Assembly (NCBI RefSeq): GCF_019399895.1
Contig: NC_091864.1
Coordinates: forward strand, 8,100,001-8,164,000
Source: Cardiocondyla obscurior
Taxonomy: Eukaryota; Arthropoda; Insecta; Hymenoptera; Formicidae
DNA length: 64,000 bases
Direction: 5' to 3'
Shown one piece after another: positions 39,019 to 50,600 of the stretch. The notes under the pieces were generated by a model. That model searched no databases, was not told where the DNA came from, and saw nothing but the letters and a program-made list of their open reading frames with translations. Position numbers and translations under genes: made by a program. Each line of letters starts with the position of its first letter. Positions within the stretch are counted from its first letter, which is position 1.

Positions 39019-40907
39019 CTCTGCCGCAGATAAATTAACAATGATAAAATCCTTTGCCGAGGGTTATTATTAAAAGTCGTCAAAGAAAGAGTATTGTTTA
39101 TCGAAGTTAATCTCGAAAGAGATCAAATTGGATGAGCATAATAATGAAAAGGGTTGATGCTGTTTATTAAAATTTTCTTAAACCCTTTGCGTTGAGAGCA
39201 GGGCCGATCTTATCGCGAGATTATTCTATTCTAATAATTCTTTCCGCGTTTCACTGAAATTTTCAAGTTCATCATTCATCTTAAGCTTCATCTTTTTATT
39301 CCGCGCGCAGATAAATTATTTATCCCTTTTATTTTATAATAAACCAGCTATCGGTTAAATCACTGCCAATGAAAAGTTATCAGAAATTATTTATTACGCG
39401 CGCGGCGAAACCGCGCGACGTCTCCGCGATCGCATTTGTGGCTAGGGCAAGAAATGACGTGGAAAATAGTACTGGCCGCGCATACCGCGCGAAGCCACGT
39501 GGAAAATAAGAAAAGTACGAAAATCACGCGCGCGTACCTATATCGCGAGATCGTGCATAAGGAATTCACGACGCAACGTCGCGGTACGCATTGACGATTA
39601 TGATGATATCACGCTGATCAGGCTATTTTGCATAATAAGAGGTATCGAGTTGGCGAAAGACAGTCCGAGGCACAGGGGGAGGGTTAGTAGGGAGGACATG
39701 ACGCGCGGGGAACGAGCTTGTGCGTACGTGAAACCAGAGGGAACGACGATAGGGGGAGAGGCCGTGGTGATAGTACATACATGCAAATTTCGTCCTGCGA
39801 GAATTCCGACGCGGGAGGCAGGATTGTATCGGATAAGGGCCACCGGCTCCCAGGGCCAATATCAGTCGAACGACAAGAAGAGGGTTGCCGATGGATCCAG
39901 ACAACGTACCGAGGGGAGGGAGGAAGGGGAAAGTTGCGGGCAGAAAATAAACAGGCACGCGGGTTGGTTTAATCGCGATAAGATATTGCCGCCGCCCGTC
40001 CTTATCGCGATCGGTTGCGTACGATAACGAAAATTGTCGCTTGCGCGCGAAACGCGGGACGTGAGTGCTCGCGCGAAATGCGGCGAGATATGTCCCTGAC
40101 GGAGGAACCGTTTGGCAATGTAAGGGGAACGGAAACAGGGGACAAAACTCCCCATTTTGCCGGGGGATCAAGGCGGATTTAATCGCGAACGTAGCTGTGG
40201 GTGGCGGCGCGAAACCCCGAGCCTGATTTCTGGCATTAGGTGGCCCTTTCACCTTTCGCGGGTTACAAATAAGTTTGTTAGCGAAAAACCGAAGGCGAAA
40301 ATTTCATTATTAGAATCGAGCGATAGAAATAGACTTAAGATGTGCACTCACCTCCTCGTGCTCTTTGTGAAACCGCTCTTTCTTTCGCAGCGCCTCTTGA
40401 ACTTTGAGCTGAAAAATGTAAGGGGATGGAAGCGTTCTTAAGTTTCGTTTAAAAAGGTTTTATCGACGGTAAAGCGACTTTTGCGTGGAAGTGACTTTGG
40501 AGCATTCCAAGTGAATTCAAGAATCACGATTGTAGAAAAGCAAGCGTGGCTTTCGCTTAAGAATTCTAACGTTACCAACGGAAACTTATTGTATGATATT
40601 CATCTTTACTTTTCGATAAAAAAAAAAAAAAAACCGGTTTAAGAGTCGTCTCGCAATAACGAAAATATCCCTGATATATTAAAACTTATAATTTAAGCAA
40701 ATTCCAATTCGGCGATTTTAAAATTATTCAATTTGTAAAATTTACCCTGTGAATGGTTTCTTCGAAGCTATTTGGTTGGCCTCCGTTCATCTGTAGATAC
40801 CTCAGTCGATCGTAATCTCGGGGATCCACCATTGAACGAAGAATCGTGTGTCCCATGTCCGGTCCAAGACCCAAACCGCTTTGCAAGACACTGTCAGGTG
40901 TATCTAC
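26670..40907 (-). CDS. SKIP: SASH1/SLY-family SH3-SAM adaptor (Drosophila SKIP-like), 5'-incomplete, 11 exons
   Basis: Gene-level entry for the exons listed separately below. Joined 5'->3' on the minus strand, the exons are 40907-40746, 40408-40352, 36622-36556, 35343-35175, 35025-34797, 34075-about 33833, 31957-31859, 30334-29996, 29740-29528, 27992-27842 and 27421-26670. All listed junctions are GT..AG and every phase matches, giving about 826 residues (745 without the His-rich exon) that end in TGA. Approximate residues: conserved helical segment 1-95, SLY-type region 96-228, Ser/His-rich linker 229-342, SH3 436-489, SAM 515-576, disordered tail 577-826. Family knowledge: SASH1/SLY proteins are scaffold adaptors in signalling, and the fly member was named for binding the Shal potassium channel. 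No start codon is included, because the first exon here begins in phase 0 directly after a splice acceptor. Family membership is near certain; the symbol follows the fly name and is less sure. Confidence 0.93.
27842..27992 (-). CDS. SKIP: SASH1-like exon 10: SAM domain body
   Basis: The exon is 151 bp, 50 codons plus one base of a split Ser codon. The acceptor is GCTCGCGCAG and the donor CAGT|GTGAGT. It encodes EHIPVFVLNGYEDLELF, RELEAADLDYLRI and HQPEHRAKILTAVQLLHDLQ. These are SAM helices 2-5, including the LGI-like surface replaced by LDYLRI and the closing HRAKIL helix. Together with the end of exon 9 this makes a complete SAM domain, typically a protein-protein oligomerisation module. 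Confidence 0.95.
29494..29515. repeat. (CT)n microsatellite next to the exon 9 donor
   Basis: A CT run of about 22 bp starts just inside the intron after the SH3/SAM exon. On the sense (minus) strand this is a GA-rich, purine tract close to the GTAGAG donor. Confidence 0.9.
29528..29740 (-). CDS. SKIP: SASH1-like exon 9: C-terminal half of SH3, start of SAM
   Basis: The exon is 213 bp, 71 codons, phase 0/0, with acceptor TTGTTTCAG and donor CAG|GTAGAG. KGDVIDVVQMNKSGLWKG completes the SH3 RT/n-Src region with the ligand-groove Trp, and VVHNRIGHFKFINVEIL gives the last strands; the usual SH3 'GxFP' is GHFKF here. A basic linker follows (RGEPERGKWGQRYRQKPG), then SVQELLQRMNLQ, helix 1 of the SAM domain. 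Confidence 0.95.
29996..30334 (-). CDS. SKIP: SASH1-like exon 8: linker and N-terminal half of SH3 domain
   Basis: The exon is 339 bp, 113 codons, phase 0/0, with acceptor AATTTCCAG and donor AAG|GTCTGT. The first part, SEASALLEGDARAGIAG then RNLRHDVQRKISRLRQD, is basic and probably helical. A Ser-rich stretch follows (SSVESLPSGSGSSTQ). The last 20 or so residues, ARALVDYTPSPYDKDALKFK, are the start of an SH3 domain, with the ALYDY-type motif as ALVDYTPSP. The intron interrupts the SH3 domain right after LKFK. Confidence 0.95.
31859..31957 (-). CDS. SKIP: SASH1-like exon 7: acidic SPSQSSDYEDQEE linker
   Basis: The exon is 99 bp, 33 codons, phase 0/0, with acceptor ATATTTTAG and donor ACA|GTACGT. 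It encodes SRSSGEEGLSPSQSSDYED, QEELESQHSAAVHT. A stop codon appears just past the donor in the same frame, which supports the splice site. Its Ser/acidic composition suits a phosphorylatable linker between the SLY region and the SH3 domain. Confidence 0.88.
33833..34075 (-). CDS. SKIP: SASH1-like exon 6: Ser- and His-rich linker, 3' end uncertain
   Basis: Acceptor GGGCTGCAG, then phase 0 codons SVSSRLSTVSVDTSRSDQ, which run on naturally from SSDVQ of exon 5. A histidine-rich run follows (HHHEHRHNHRHHHEHHH), then Pro/Thr/Ala-rich sequence. The frame stays open to about 33793. The next exon starts in phase 0, so a phase-0 donor is needed. CCG|GTACCC at 33833 (81 codons) and TAT|GTTCGT at 33821 both fit, but both are weak. 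Exons 5 and 7 are also in phase with each other, so this exon could be skipped without a frameshift and may be alternative. The low-complexity part has no clear counterpart in the family that I recognise. Confidence 0.7.
34797..35025 (-). CDS. SKIP: SASH1-like exon 5: end of SLY region
   Basis: The exon is 229 bp, one leading base and then 76 codons, ending on a codon boundary at CAG|GTAAGT. It encodes VCFTLNMRPENRGEG, VISLRTAGDISLPRD, RSRKSATSTMRG and a Ser-rich end SRESGDYASSDVQ. The ISLRTAGDISLPRD segment is conserved in the family. RSRKSAT has the look of a basophilic-kinase phosphorylation site (inference). Confidence 0.94.
35175..35343 (-). CDS. SKIP: SASH1-like exon 4: SLY-region core
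   Basis: The exon is 169 bp with two leading bases and two trailing bases of split codons. The acceptor is TTCGCAG and the donor AAG|GTAACG. It encodes DTYMYDEDARC, a Gly/Pro-rich run, then HWYDEPPYESDPEDFLMG and ATIQNG. The WYDEPPYESDPEDFLM block is the most diagnostic part of the SLY family. Its split codons pair exactly with the exons on either side (Asp upstream, Arg downstream). Confidence 0.95.
36556..36622 (-). CDS. SKIP: SASH1-like exon 3
   Basis: The exon is 67 bp, enters in phase 0 after TTTCAG and ends with one base of a split Asp codon at GGG|GTAAGT. It encodes ILRDIRQGLMQLGRDG and then RGQLPG. It follows KEHEE, completing the conserved HEE-ILRDIRQGL stretch of the family. Confidence 0.93.
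36623..40351 (-). other. SKIP: Large intron of the SASH1-like gene
   Basis: A 3.7-kb intron with GT..AG ends. It includes a GC-rich, purine-rich patch at 37600-37800 and another at 39650-40050 whose open frames are low-complexity and overlap on both strands, so no nested gene is claimed. Confidence 0.75.
38988..39016. repeat. (AT)n microsatellite
   Basis: An uninterrupted AT run of about 29 bp within the large intron between the exons at 40352 and 36622. Confidence 0.95.
40352..40408 (-). CDS. SKIP: SASH1-like exon 2: charged helical segment
   Basis: The exon is 57 bp, 19 codons, phase 0/0, between acceptor TTTTTCAG and donor GAG|GTGAGT. It encodes LKVQEALRKKERFHKEHEE, a strongly charged segment predicted to be helical. 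It continues directly from EETIHR of the previous exon, as in the vertebrate SASH1 family. Confidence 0.93.
40746..40907 (-). CDS. SKIP: SASH1-like exon 1 of those found: conserved RYLQMNGGQ segment
   Basis: The exon is 162 bp, 54 codons, phase 0 at both ends. The acceptor is a T-run followed by TATAG and the donor is AGG|GTAAAT. It encodes VDTPDSVLQSG, then DPRDYDRLRYLQMNGGQ and PNSFEETIHR. The RLRYLQMNGGQ..SFEET motif is highly conserved in SASH1-type proteins and starts the helical block that continues in the next two exons. The acceptor shows that at least one more exon lies upstream. Confidence 0.93.
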
Positions 40908-41664
40908 CTATAAAAAAAAGAGAAAAACAGCACAGCTGAAATTACTAAAACGAATGCGATTGCATAATTAATTAATTTAACATTATTCACATAAATTCCA
41001 TTGGCACAATTTTAACGTTCTTAAAAATATTTTTATCTTTACGAATTACTTTCGCGCGATGAATTCAATTAACGCGAGCGGTTGCGAAATAATGAGGGTT
41101 CGTAGTCGGAGCATTGATTGCGAATAATCGCTTGTACAAGTCCTCGCAATAGTTTATTCGTGGCGCAAATCTACGCGAATCTACGTGGATACACTGGGAT
41201 ACATTTTCGTAGGTAGATAGATGTAGAATTCCCTTTCATAGAGCATCTCCTATTCTATAGAATGTCGAGCTCCTTAAAAGCGGCTGCCATTTATTCTCGC
41301 GACGTTCCTGCCGCTAATGGGGCTCGTGCATAAGATATTCAGGACGCGGCGAGGGTCGCCATGGAGATCGTCAATTTCTCGTTCTTCAGTCCCACGGGAA
41401 GAGAGTGAAAAGAAAGAGAGAGAGAAAGGGAAGAGAGAGAAAATACACGGACGTCGTGTATTTTGGAAAAACGTAACGCGAGATTCTAATCGTGTGGACG
41501 AAACGGGCGATGTTACGAGCGTTACGTTAAGTTGAATGATTAAGTAGAAGCTCGAGAGTTTCGTTCCCGCGATAACTTGAAGACAAAGCCCTCAAAGTAT
41601 TTACAAAGGACCACCTCTTCTACGAGATTAGCCTGAGTAGGGAAATTCATCTCCCTTTCCTCAC

Positions 41665-41745
41665 TATTTTAAGAGCGTCTCCGCCGCCGCCGTCTTCGTC
41701 GTCGTCGTCGTTTTCGTTATTGCCGCGGCGTCGTCTTACACCGAA
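41665..41745 (-). CDS. Candidate upstream exon, Arg then Asp/Gly-rich
   Basis: An 81-bp segment on the minus strand could be read as an exon: acceptor-like CGATAG, 27 open codons (FGVRRRRGNNEN, DDDDEDGGGGDALKI), then donor-like ATA|GTGAGG. Phase is 0 at both ends and so would join the first firm SASH1-like exon at 40907. Against it: the pyrimidine tract is poor, the donor's last exon base is A, the core is a (GAC)n/(GGC)n trinucleotide repeat, and I know no family counterpart. A coincidence is quite possible. Confidence 0.2.
41680..41736. repeat. Trinucleotide repeat (CCG)n/(TCG)n
   Basis: Runs of CCG and then GTC/TCG with interruptions. On the minus strand these are the GAC and GGC codons of the candidate acidic exon. 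Confidence 0.85.
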
Positions 41746-44623
41746 CTATCGCTGTAGAGGAATGGCTGAAGATGAAAATTATCGCGTTGACACTCCGTAA
41801 ATGCGGCTTATAGAAATTATTTTATACGATGCCTTCAAGACATCGTTATTAAAGTGGTACAGAGATAACTGGGATTTGTTCTTCAAAAAGAAGAATTTAA
41901 ATTTTAATTGCAGTCAAATTGATACGTAGTCCACTGGTTTATTACATATTCTATTATTAAAAAAAAAACTGATACTTGATATGCGTCCATATAATCGAAA
42001 CAATTACAGCCTCCCCGCATTTTTTTTTTTTGCTATAAAAACTTGATAGTCATCTTTTTTTTTTCTTCATAATATTTTTCTTCTACATAATTATGAACCT
42101 TCTTTCGTGTCTCGAGTTTACTTCCCTTGTCGAATGAAGAAGCGTCCCGTTGCGAACAAATATCGACCCATAATCGCACGGTAATCTTAATGCCTAAGGA
42201 AGAAAAAGCCGTGTTCTGCAGACCCAACGTCGGGACGATTACCTTGCGGTGCGCGATTTAATTAAACCACGTGGTATTTATGTTAAACGGATTAGAACCG
42301 TTTGTTTGCGCTTGCAGACTGAGCTTCCTCCACGGTCGCGGCCGTAGCATCCACTAAGCCTGAATAATACCGAGAGACAAGGCTGAGAATTTACGTCGCT
42401 CTCCTGTTTACCGGCACGATGTTGACTTTTTCTTTCGGGGCGAGCGGAGATGCGGAATAATCAAAGAAATCCCGAAACCCCCGGAGATGCGTTTTAAACG
42501 GCGTCCCTTATCCGCGAATCACTCACGGTAGTCCATGTAATCTTTTGATACGGCGATGTTATCACGGATTATTGTCCTTTACGGTATTGTCCCTTAACGC
42601 TATGGAATACGATTACGTATCGCGACGTTTCTTTGTATCAGTTATCTTGGAATTGCGCATCCCGTAATCTATTTATTATATCGTAATCATTTTCCTACCG
42701 CGGTATCTCCGCTTTCATTCTTACGCTATCTTTTCCCTCTCAGCCGCAGCTCTCTCGTTCGCGTAATGTAAAATCGAGACGTTTCACGATAATTTGAAAG
42801 AGGTCGTGTGTGCTCGATCGAACGACCGGGCAGATTCCCACGCTAATCACGCGCAACGAATACTCCACATAATAACGAGATCCCATTGCGCCTACGTCCC
42901 GTGCCCCCCTCGTCGTGAGTTAAGGAGCGCGCGGCGGCCTACAGATACAAATAGCAGTCGCTCCAAGAAACAATTTCACCCATTCATCTACCGCGGTAAG
43001 ATCGACACGATAATACATCTCGTCTCGGAAACAAATGTTGCGATCGCGAATACGCGAACGCGCGCCGGTAACGCGGCTGATTTCCATCAGTTAGCGTCCG
43101 ATCTGCCGCGGACTCCGCCGGCCCTTCCGGTCTCTTACGGGGGGACGACCGGCGTAGGGCGCGAAAGATTAAGCGATCGTTCTCCTTCGCCGTTGCGTAA
43201 ATCACAATAAAACCCGTCGCGGTCGGTACAGCCCAGGAATAAACGGGCGAAACGTACGGCGGGCGTGCAAAGAGATCTGTGTTAGCTCGCTCGGCCGAAG
43301 GATGCTGTCCGAAGGGATGGACCGTTCGCGCGCGCGATCGAACGCGAAGAGGCGGGAGAGGTGACGCGAGGGTGGAGAAGGGTCAGGCCAGCGTGTATAT
43401 TTTTAAGGCTAAGCAGTTAACTGGCCACCTGGGGCGGACTCGCCTTACAGGATCGGTTTATAGCCGCTCTCACTCAGCCGCGCCGTGCCGCCTACCGGTT
43501 AATTTATCCCAGCATTGTTATTGCCCCGGCGCGGACCGGGAGAGAAAAAGAGAGGAGCCGCCGCACCTCGCCGAGACAGATGTGCCGCCACGTAGCGTCG
43601 TGACAAATGCAATTAAGCATCTCATGACTTCCTGCACCGAGAGAAACCCGTAATCTGGTCATCTAGCCGTAGACTCCTACCGGGGGAACACGCCCCGCGG
43701 CATGGGATCGCCGTAACAGGCCGCCGGCTGTTGCACGGAATGCACCTTCGAGACCTTTGTTTGCTCTGCAGCGACAGTGGCCGTTCCTCGGCAGCCGCGC
43801 GTTTCGCCTCGTCCGCATCGCTTCCCCGTGCGACCCTTATCGGGATCCGAACCTGATTTACGAACACGGGCCGGTCGAGTAACGGCACCGAGTGACGTTA
43901 AACTCCTGCGATTTGTTTCACGGTAATAACTCCGGCGTTTTACGAGAGACACGATAATCGCGCTTAAGGTGTTAGATAAACGAACTGCCGGGGCGCCTAA
44001 ATGCAGCTCGCGTTGAATGCGTATGCGGTGCTATTGACCCTTTTTTTAATTATGTTAGTAGAAAGACGTATGCGCCGCGTGACAGCCGCGCGCGATTGAA
44101 TTTACCTCCTCGAAAAACGTGCGGTTAGCCGACCTTTGTGGAACATAACTTAATAAAACTTTTGTAACGACTTCTGGCAAGTTCGTAACTAAAAATAAAA
44201 AAGAAAAAAAATTGGTAGAAAAAAAAAAAAAAAAACAAAAAGAAATGTGAGAGCTCCTCGCCGAAAGTTCACGGTCAACGTGCGCGCGGAAGATCTATTA
44301 ATATAGTAATTATAACTTCTAACATGCGAAACGCGGTTATACAGCCTGTGATTTCGTGGATAAGGTAATATGCAATTTACTCATCCGTCTGCTTGTGGGA
44401 TCCTGTAGGATCGCCGGCGGACATAGAACCCGCGAATAAGGTTACTACCAGATTCAGCTATGAAGCTGCGTGTAGAATATCGTTTCTGAAGTTACGTGTA
44501 ATGAGCACGTACGTGCGCTCAATTAAAATAACTATAGATCGCTACCATAACTTGATTAAAGTATATTAATATGCAGTATCGCTCCGCTTTTAAAGATAAT
44601 CTAATGAATTAATATTAATTTCT

Positions 44624-44632
<9 letters not shown>

Positions 44633-44696
<64 letters not shown>
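44633..44696. repeat. (CT)n microsatellite, about 32 units
   Basis: An uninterrupted TC/CT run of 64 bp, the longest microsatellite in the window, probably in a 5' intron or upstream flank of the SASH1-like gene. Confidence 0.97.
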
Positions 44697-44699
<3 letters not shown>

Positions 44700-47600
44700 C
44701 TTTCTCCTCTCGTATTACATATTAATATCAATTAAATGTCAATAAGAAATTCACAAAATTTATTCGGTGCGAAATCGAACTAGAGTAGCTACGATTTTCT
44801 TCTTTATTTCATTAAAAAAAAATAATGTAAATTATTTATCATTGCTATAAATATAAATTATTTATCTATTAATTTTTTTTCTTAGACAGTTATCAAATAC
44901 AGAATCATATCTATTGCTGTTTTCAATATTTGATATTTATTAACGGCAGAAAAAAAATTTTATCAAACATATAAATCGTTAGCAATTTCAACGCTGTTTA
45001 TTTTTCGCATCTCCAATTCACGGTAGTTCTCAGTTTGTATCGATTCGAATAGCGACGCCTCGATAAACAGGCATGCACCGCGAGAGATTCAATCTTGTTT
45101 GGAATTCCGCCCAGGTAACGCCGGCGATAGCCCCAACTCTCTGTTATTTCGTACTGCAATACGACGTGACGGCGAAACCCGGGTCTCAATTCCGGTCACG
45201 GGCGTAATCACGACACTTAGGTAAAAGCGAACGCTGAGGGCCAAAGTATCCGCGGTGGTCGCGAAAAGAGAAAGAGAGAAGCGTAACGGGGCCCAGCGTC
45301 GGTATCAGCGTCCGCATACATACGCGGGCGAAGAGCCAGGTAACCTCCGTTGCGGGCGGGTTGCGGTGGCCACCGATAGTCGCTGTTTATCGATAGGACG
45401 AAGCGACTTCGGACACGTCGAAACCGCGGCATGCACCGCCATACAGACGGCGGGCTATTATCGGAATAATTGAAACGTAAAACGTGCCGCGGCCGCAGAT
45501 GCTTTCCTTTCGCGAGTAAACCGCACGCGCGTCGTCGATTTGACACTGATCGAACGTCTGGACCACGGATAACCTTTGTCGCCGTTAGCGTAATCCGGGG
45601 AGTCGCAAACTTTCGGATGAATATTGAATGGCACCGTAGAGAAACTTCCACCCTGACCCCGTGGCCAAACTCGTTGACAATCAAATGGTACATTCAGGTC
45701 ACGGAAATGATGGTGCCAGTTAAACGAAATGAGATTGCCGCCTTCTGTCCGCTGCGAAAATTGGTACTACGGACAGGTCGCCGGTGTATAAAGGTAATTG
45801 AGAAAAAGTAAGAGCGGAACGTGTTTATCTTTTCTACGCTTGTGAGCAGTGAAATAGCTTCGCGCGGTTCTACGTATAAAAAAAAGCGAGTTTTAATTAT
45901 AATACTTTTAGAAGAATTATGTAGAATTAACCGAATAATCGATTTTTTCGTTGGCATTTTTTTTGTTTTTTCCTTAATTTGCGGTAATTAACTTGCAAAC
46001 ATCAACCGCATATATTTTTACGTTGTTTGTTTCGGGCGAGATATCTCAGAACGGGATTGGTCCCTCCGACAAGTATTGGAAACTGCGTACAATATCGCAC
46101 ATATCACGTGCCAGAAGATAAATGGAGCTTGCGGGAACTGCGCGGCAGTGAATCTTGGGCAAGGTTTACGAACGGAGCAGCGGCACGAGATTATCTGGCA
46201 CATCGCGAAATCTACGGTGCATTATATAAATTCGGAAACTATTCGATAAAATTCAATCTCGAGGCATATCGCACCAAATATATCGCCCTGATAACAGTAC
46301 ATATATATACGTATATATATATTTAATATATACATATGCGTGTATATACATTTACTGATAATATCGATTCGTTGAACCACAACAGCAATCTTACCTTATA
46401 TTATATGACATAGAATTACTTTGAGCAAGTAGTTTCGTTCGCAAGTATAATCATGATACTTAGCGAAAACTATGTTAGAAGGATGGAAAGCCGCGGTTAT
46501 CTCGAAAAGTAGCGCCGGCTGCAATAATATCATTGTGCACATAGGAAAGGAGGTAAGCGGAGCTTGCGAGTAACTACATGGCTCGAGAGTGCTGCGGAAG
46601 TTGCTATTTATGAGCTAGTCAGCGCAGAAACTTCGGTTGTGCAGCGCGAAACTCGCGCAAACTCGCGATATGAATGGTTATGATGATGTGGGCGAAAAGA
46701 TTTTTGATAATGCTCGCAGCGGGGATTGATTTAGGAAAAAGAATTCCTTCCGCGCGGAAGTAACGCGAACGTCGAAATTGGAACGGCGTCTTATCGCAGA
46801 AATTTCGCGCGGGTGTTCCCGACACTTGTTCTATTATATACTCCAACGCGAACTTAACGCGATGACAGAGACTCGGTTATCATTTGGAAGGGTGATATCT
46901 TTTACGAGCACTTTACAATATTAGTTTCATGCGGAGAGCTTTCCCAAAATAGGCCCTGTAATGCGTAAGACATATCTGTGTCCCGGAAGTGAAAAAATTA
47001 ACATCATAAAATTGGACGCACGCCATCCGTTTCGCTCTAAAATAAAAGTTTTCAATTTTAAACACTACATGCATCTAACTTCGTAAATTTGCAATTTATA
47101 AAATATTATTACTTTATTAAAAATTGTCCCTAAAATTTTATTTAAAAAAAATATTATTTTTATAAACGTTGTAAAAAGAAAAAAAAAAAACTTGTTCCAA
47201 TTTTCGCAAATAGACGCAAGACCGGCGCAATTAACCGAGTATACAATTCCGTACTGTTAACTTAAATTGATACCCGGCAATTTGGAGTTCCCTCATAAAA
47301 GCAGTTCCGTGCGATCTATAATTTAGAGGAGAATTTGTTGAGAAACGCGAAAATAGGGGTAACGACATCGTCGTAAAAGCATTTAGCTCGTGAACGTGTA
47401 TGCGTATGCAGGTTCGGATTGCGCTTAATAAACGGATATCTATGGAGGGATACGGTGGAATGGTTCGTCGAAGGTCTCACGCGCTTCATCTGGGCGCGTA
47501 TCTGTTTGAGCGCAGAAACGGGTCCTGCGAGATTCGCCTGATTATTCGGTCATTTGAATCTTAATGCTGATATTGGCAAGAGAATGCGCGACCATTTGCC

Positions 47601-50600
47601 CTGACAAAGTATACGTGGCAGCTGGTAAGGACGTGGCAGGAGGCGCGCCGGCAAGCTCGGCTGCATATACATACATAATAACGATGCAAAACACTATTTT
47701 CGCGAACGTACGCTGTTACATAAATAATAATGATAGAGTTGAAATCTCGATAGGGGAGATATTGTAATAAATTGGTAAGACAGAAAGAGTTGCACGTACA
47801 CGCGCAGCGTGAAACACGTCGCAATGTGTGTGTAAGAAAACAGAAAAAAAAAAGAAATGCATGAAAGAATTTCCATGAATAAGACGTAAAGTTATGAAAA
47901 GGTATATGGATTAATGATAAAAAGTCTGTGTCGCAAATTTGTAAAATGTACTTTTCGTTTTAACGAAGTAAGGAACCGGAGTACTCGTTGAATTAAAAGA
48001 ATTGAATAGAAAACGCGAGCCGCAAATATTTTTCTTATTTAATTTTCGCGAAAAAGTTCTTCCGTGCTTTCTTTTGCTCGGGGAAAGTTCTTGCGCCTTT
48101 CGTCAAATATTGTGCCCGCGGTCTTTAATTTAAACACCGGAATTGTATAGGCGGTGAAATAAGGCGTAAAATCGTGGAGAAGAAGGAAATGTCTCGCGAC
48201 GTGAATTTTCCAAAAAACACGCTCGTTTCCGAAATGTTCGCCGGCGCGAACTGTGATTAACCGACGATGAAAATAACGCCAATGAAGCGGGAGGAGACGG
48301 TACCGCGTATCAAGTCGACTGCGGCGCGTCTAAAATTTAGCTAACGAGACGGGACGTTACGCCGCTGGCATCTAACGACGGGGAAAACGAGTCCCCCGAT
48401 TATGTCTCGGACGCGATGGGGTGTGGTGAAACGACGACACCTGCGGCAGAAGTCCGGGAAGACGAGTACGTACGAACGAAAGTAAACGATCACCGGCAGA
48501 GCGAGCTGGAAAATACGCGTACTAATCGCCGTGCAATTGTACCAGTGGTTGCCTGAGCCCCGGCTTCAATTCCGGTTGAACGAACCGGCATCGCGCGGGC
48601 GTGTAATTTTTTTATTTTTCTTTTTTCGTCGTCGCACGAACATAGACCGCGCGATATCGTGAAAATTATCGGCACAGACTGGAGCTAAATACGCTCAAAA
48701 TACCCGCGAGAACGAACATCTCCTCCAGGCGTTTTGAGCGTCGCTGATACGAGGTCTGTCAAGGCCGTCCGAGTTCGTCTGCGAACATTTGAATTTTAAT
48801 AGCGGTACTTATGAATGTGAATCCATGTTCTTACTTACTCTGACAAACTGTACTATCTGAAGATACCAGCGGAATGTAGTTTGCAAGACAAACTTCTTGT
48901 CGCTCGTTATACTAAATGGACTACCTTTTTTTTCTTTTTCGTTTAGTATTTAGCAAATAAAGATACTCATCGTGTATAAACTATTTCGTGAAAATTGAAT
49001 AAACGTCGACTGATAATTTTCACGTAATTTATACTTCCCTTAAAGCTTTTAGTTTGTAGAAAATTATATTTATTATTGTAAAAAGTTATATATTTTTATT
49101 GCGTTTAAAAAAATGATAGAAGTGAAAGTAAATAGAAAGCGGCATTAAAGTGTCGTTCATCAAACGTGTTCTAAGTTTAAAAATATAAATTGCGAACTAT
49201 AATATTAAGCTGTCTTATAAATCATATTGTAGAGAAATTTACATAATTGCGGAGAAATCTCGTAGGAAAATTGCAGAGAAACTCACTGTTAAAAAACCTA
49301 AACGATAGTTTAACACGACAACAAACGGCAGGAACATGAACTCATTAACCAAGATTGTTATTTCTATTTAATCATTTTATCAATATTCTTCCATTAAAAT
49401 TGCTGCGTGTTTTATATATTTACATAAATATCGGAAAGTGTACCGTTTTATATCGACTTTCAAAAATTATTTTAAATTACTACGCCTTGTGTCCTCTGCG
49501 AGACACGTTCGTATCGTAAAAGGGGAGTGCTTTTTATTTAAGACGGGGGACGAGAAAAGAGCGCCGCGCGAGAAAGAGCGGCGGCAGTGCATCGTTCGAT
49601 GCAAATGAAACGGCGAGGTCGTGAAAAGAGCCGTAGCCCTCATCAAAATGTTTTGCACGGTGCAGAAGGTGTACGTCATAGATGTGTGCCGCCCGCATGC
49701 CGATCATATTTCATGCAAATTTTACACCCCCCGCGGTGAGTGGCTTCGTGGAGCGGGTCGCGAGGTGTGCAACCCACCCACCCCGTTCGCGATTCGCTTC
49801 ACGAGGACTTTTCTGCGAGCGCGGAAACTTGGAGACCCTCTCGGCTAATTACGAGGGTTATTTCTTCCGCCGCCGACGCACGAAACGCGAAAATTTTCCC
49901 GCTACGTAACAGAAAACGCAATTTCCGCATTGCCTCCGCCCCTCCGTCGGTCCCTGCCCATCCCTTTTCGCCGGGCGCGATCTAATTTAATGATAATGAG
50001 AGGGAGAGAGAGCCCAACCGTGGTTTATTCCGATTTCATTGCGTGCGAAATGCGGCCATTCCTCCTCCTGTGGCGTGCTGACGCCCGGTGTCCGGACTTT
50101 TTCTATCTCATTGGCATCTGGTACTTGTGCCACGCAGTAAAATTTATCCCCGTATAGATAATTATACGTGTTAGTTTAATTAAACTTCGATTATTTAAAT
50201 CAGCGCGATTATGACTCGCAAATTATCGAACACGATGACGTGGTACGATCTAAACAAGATTTTTCTTCTTCATAATTTTTTTTTTTTTAAGTTATTTGTA
50301 ATTACAATTTGATTTCAAGAGCGACGCGATTCTCCAGCAACAAAATTGCAGAATAACGCTTATTTATAATCTTGATAAGCGTCGCGACTTCTCTCTATCT
50401 ATGTATATCAATAATACCCAGAGACTGCAGTAGGTATTGGTGCAACATTTTTCATCGCATTAAAAGAGAATCAAGTTTATTAAAAAACAAAAAAAAAGAA
50501 AAGAAAAAAAAGAGAAATAAAGAAAAAACAAAATGCAAATTCAATGCGAGTGTAAGAGATAACCAACGACGGTCTCGCGCGCGCTAAATCGTTCTTTCGA

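Noticed and set aside
39623..40252. 209-codon minus-strand frame inside the large intron
   Set aside because: It overlaps plus-strand frames of similar length, has no domain, and lies within a splice-supported intron.
45217..45693. 158-codon minus-strand frame
   Set aside because: GC-rich patch with several open frames on both strands; no recognisable motif or splice junction.
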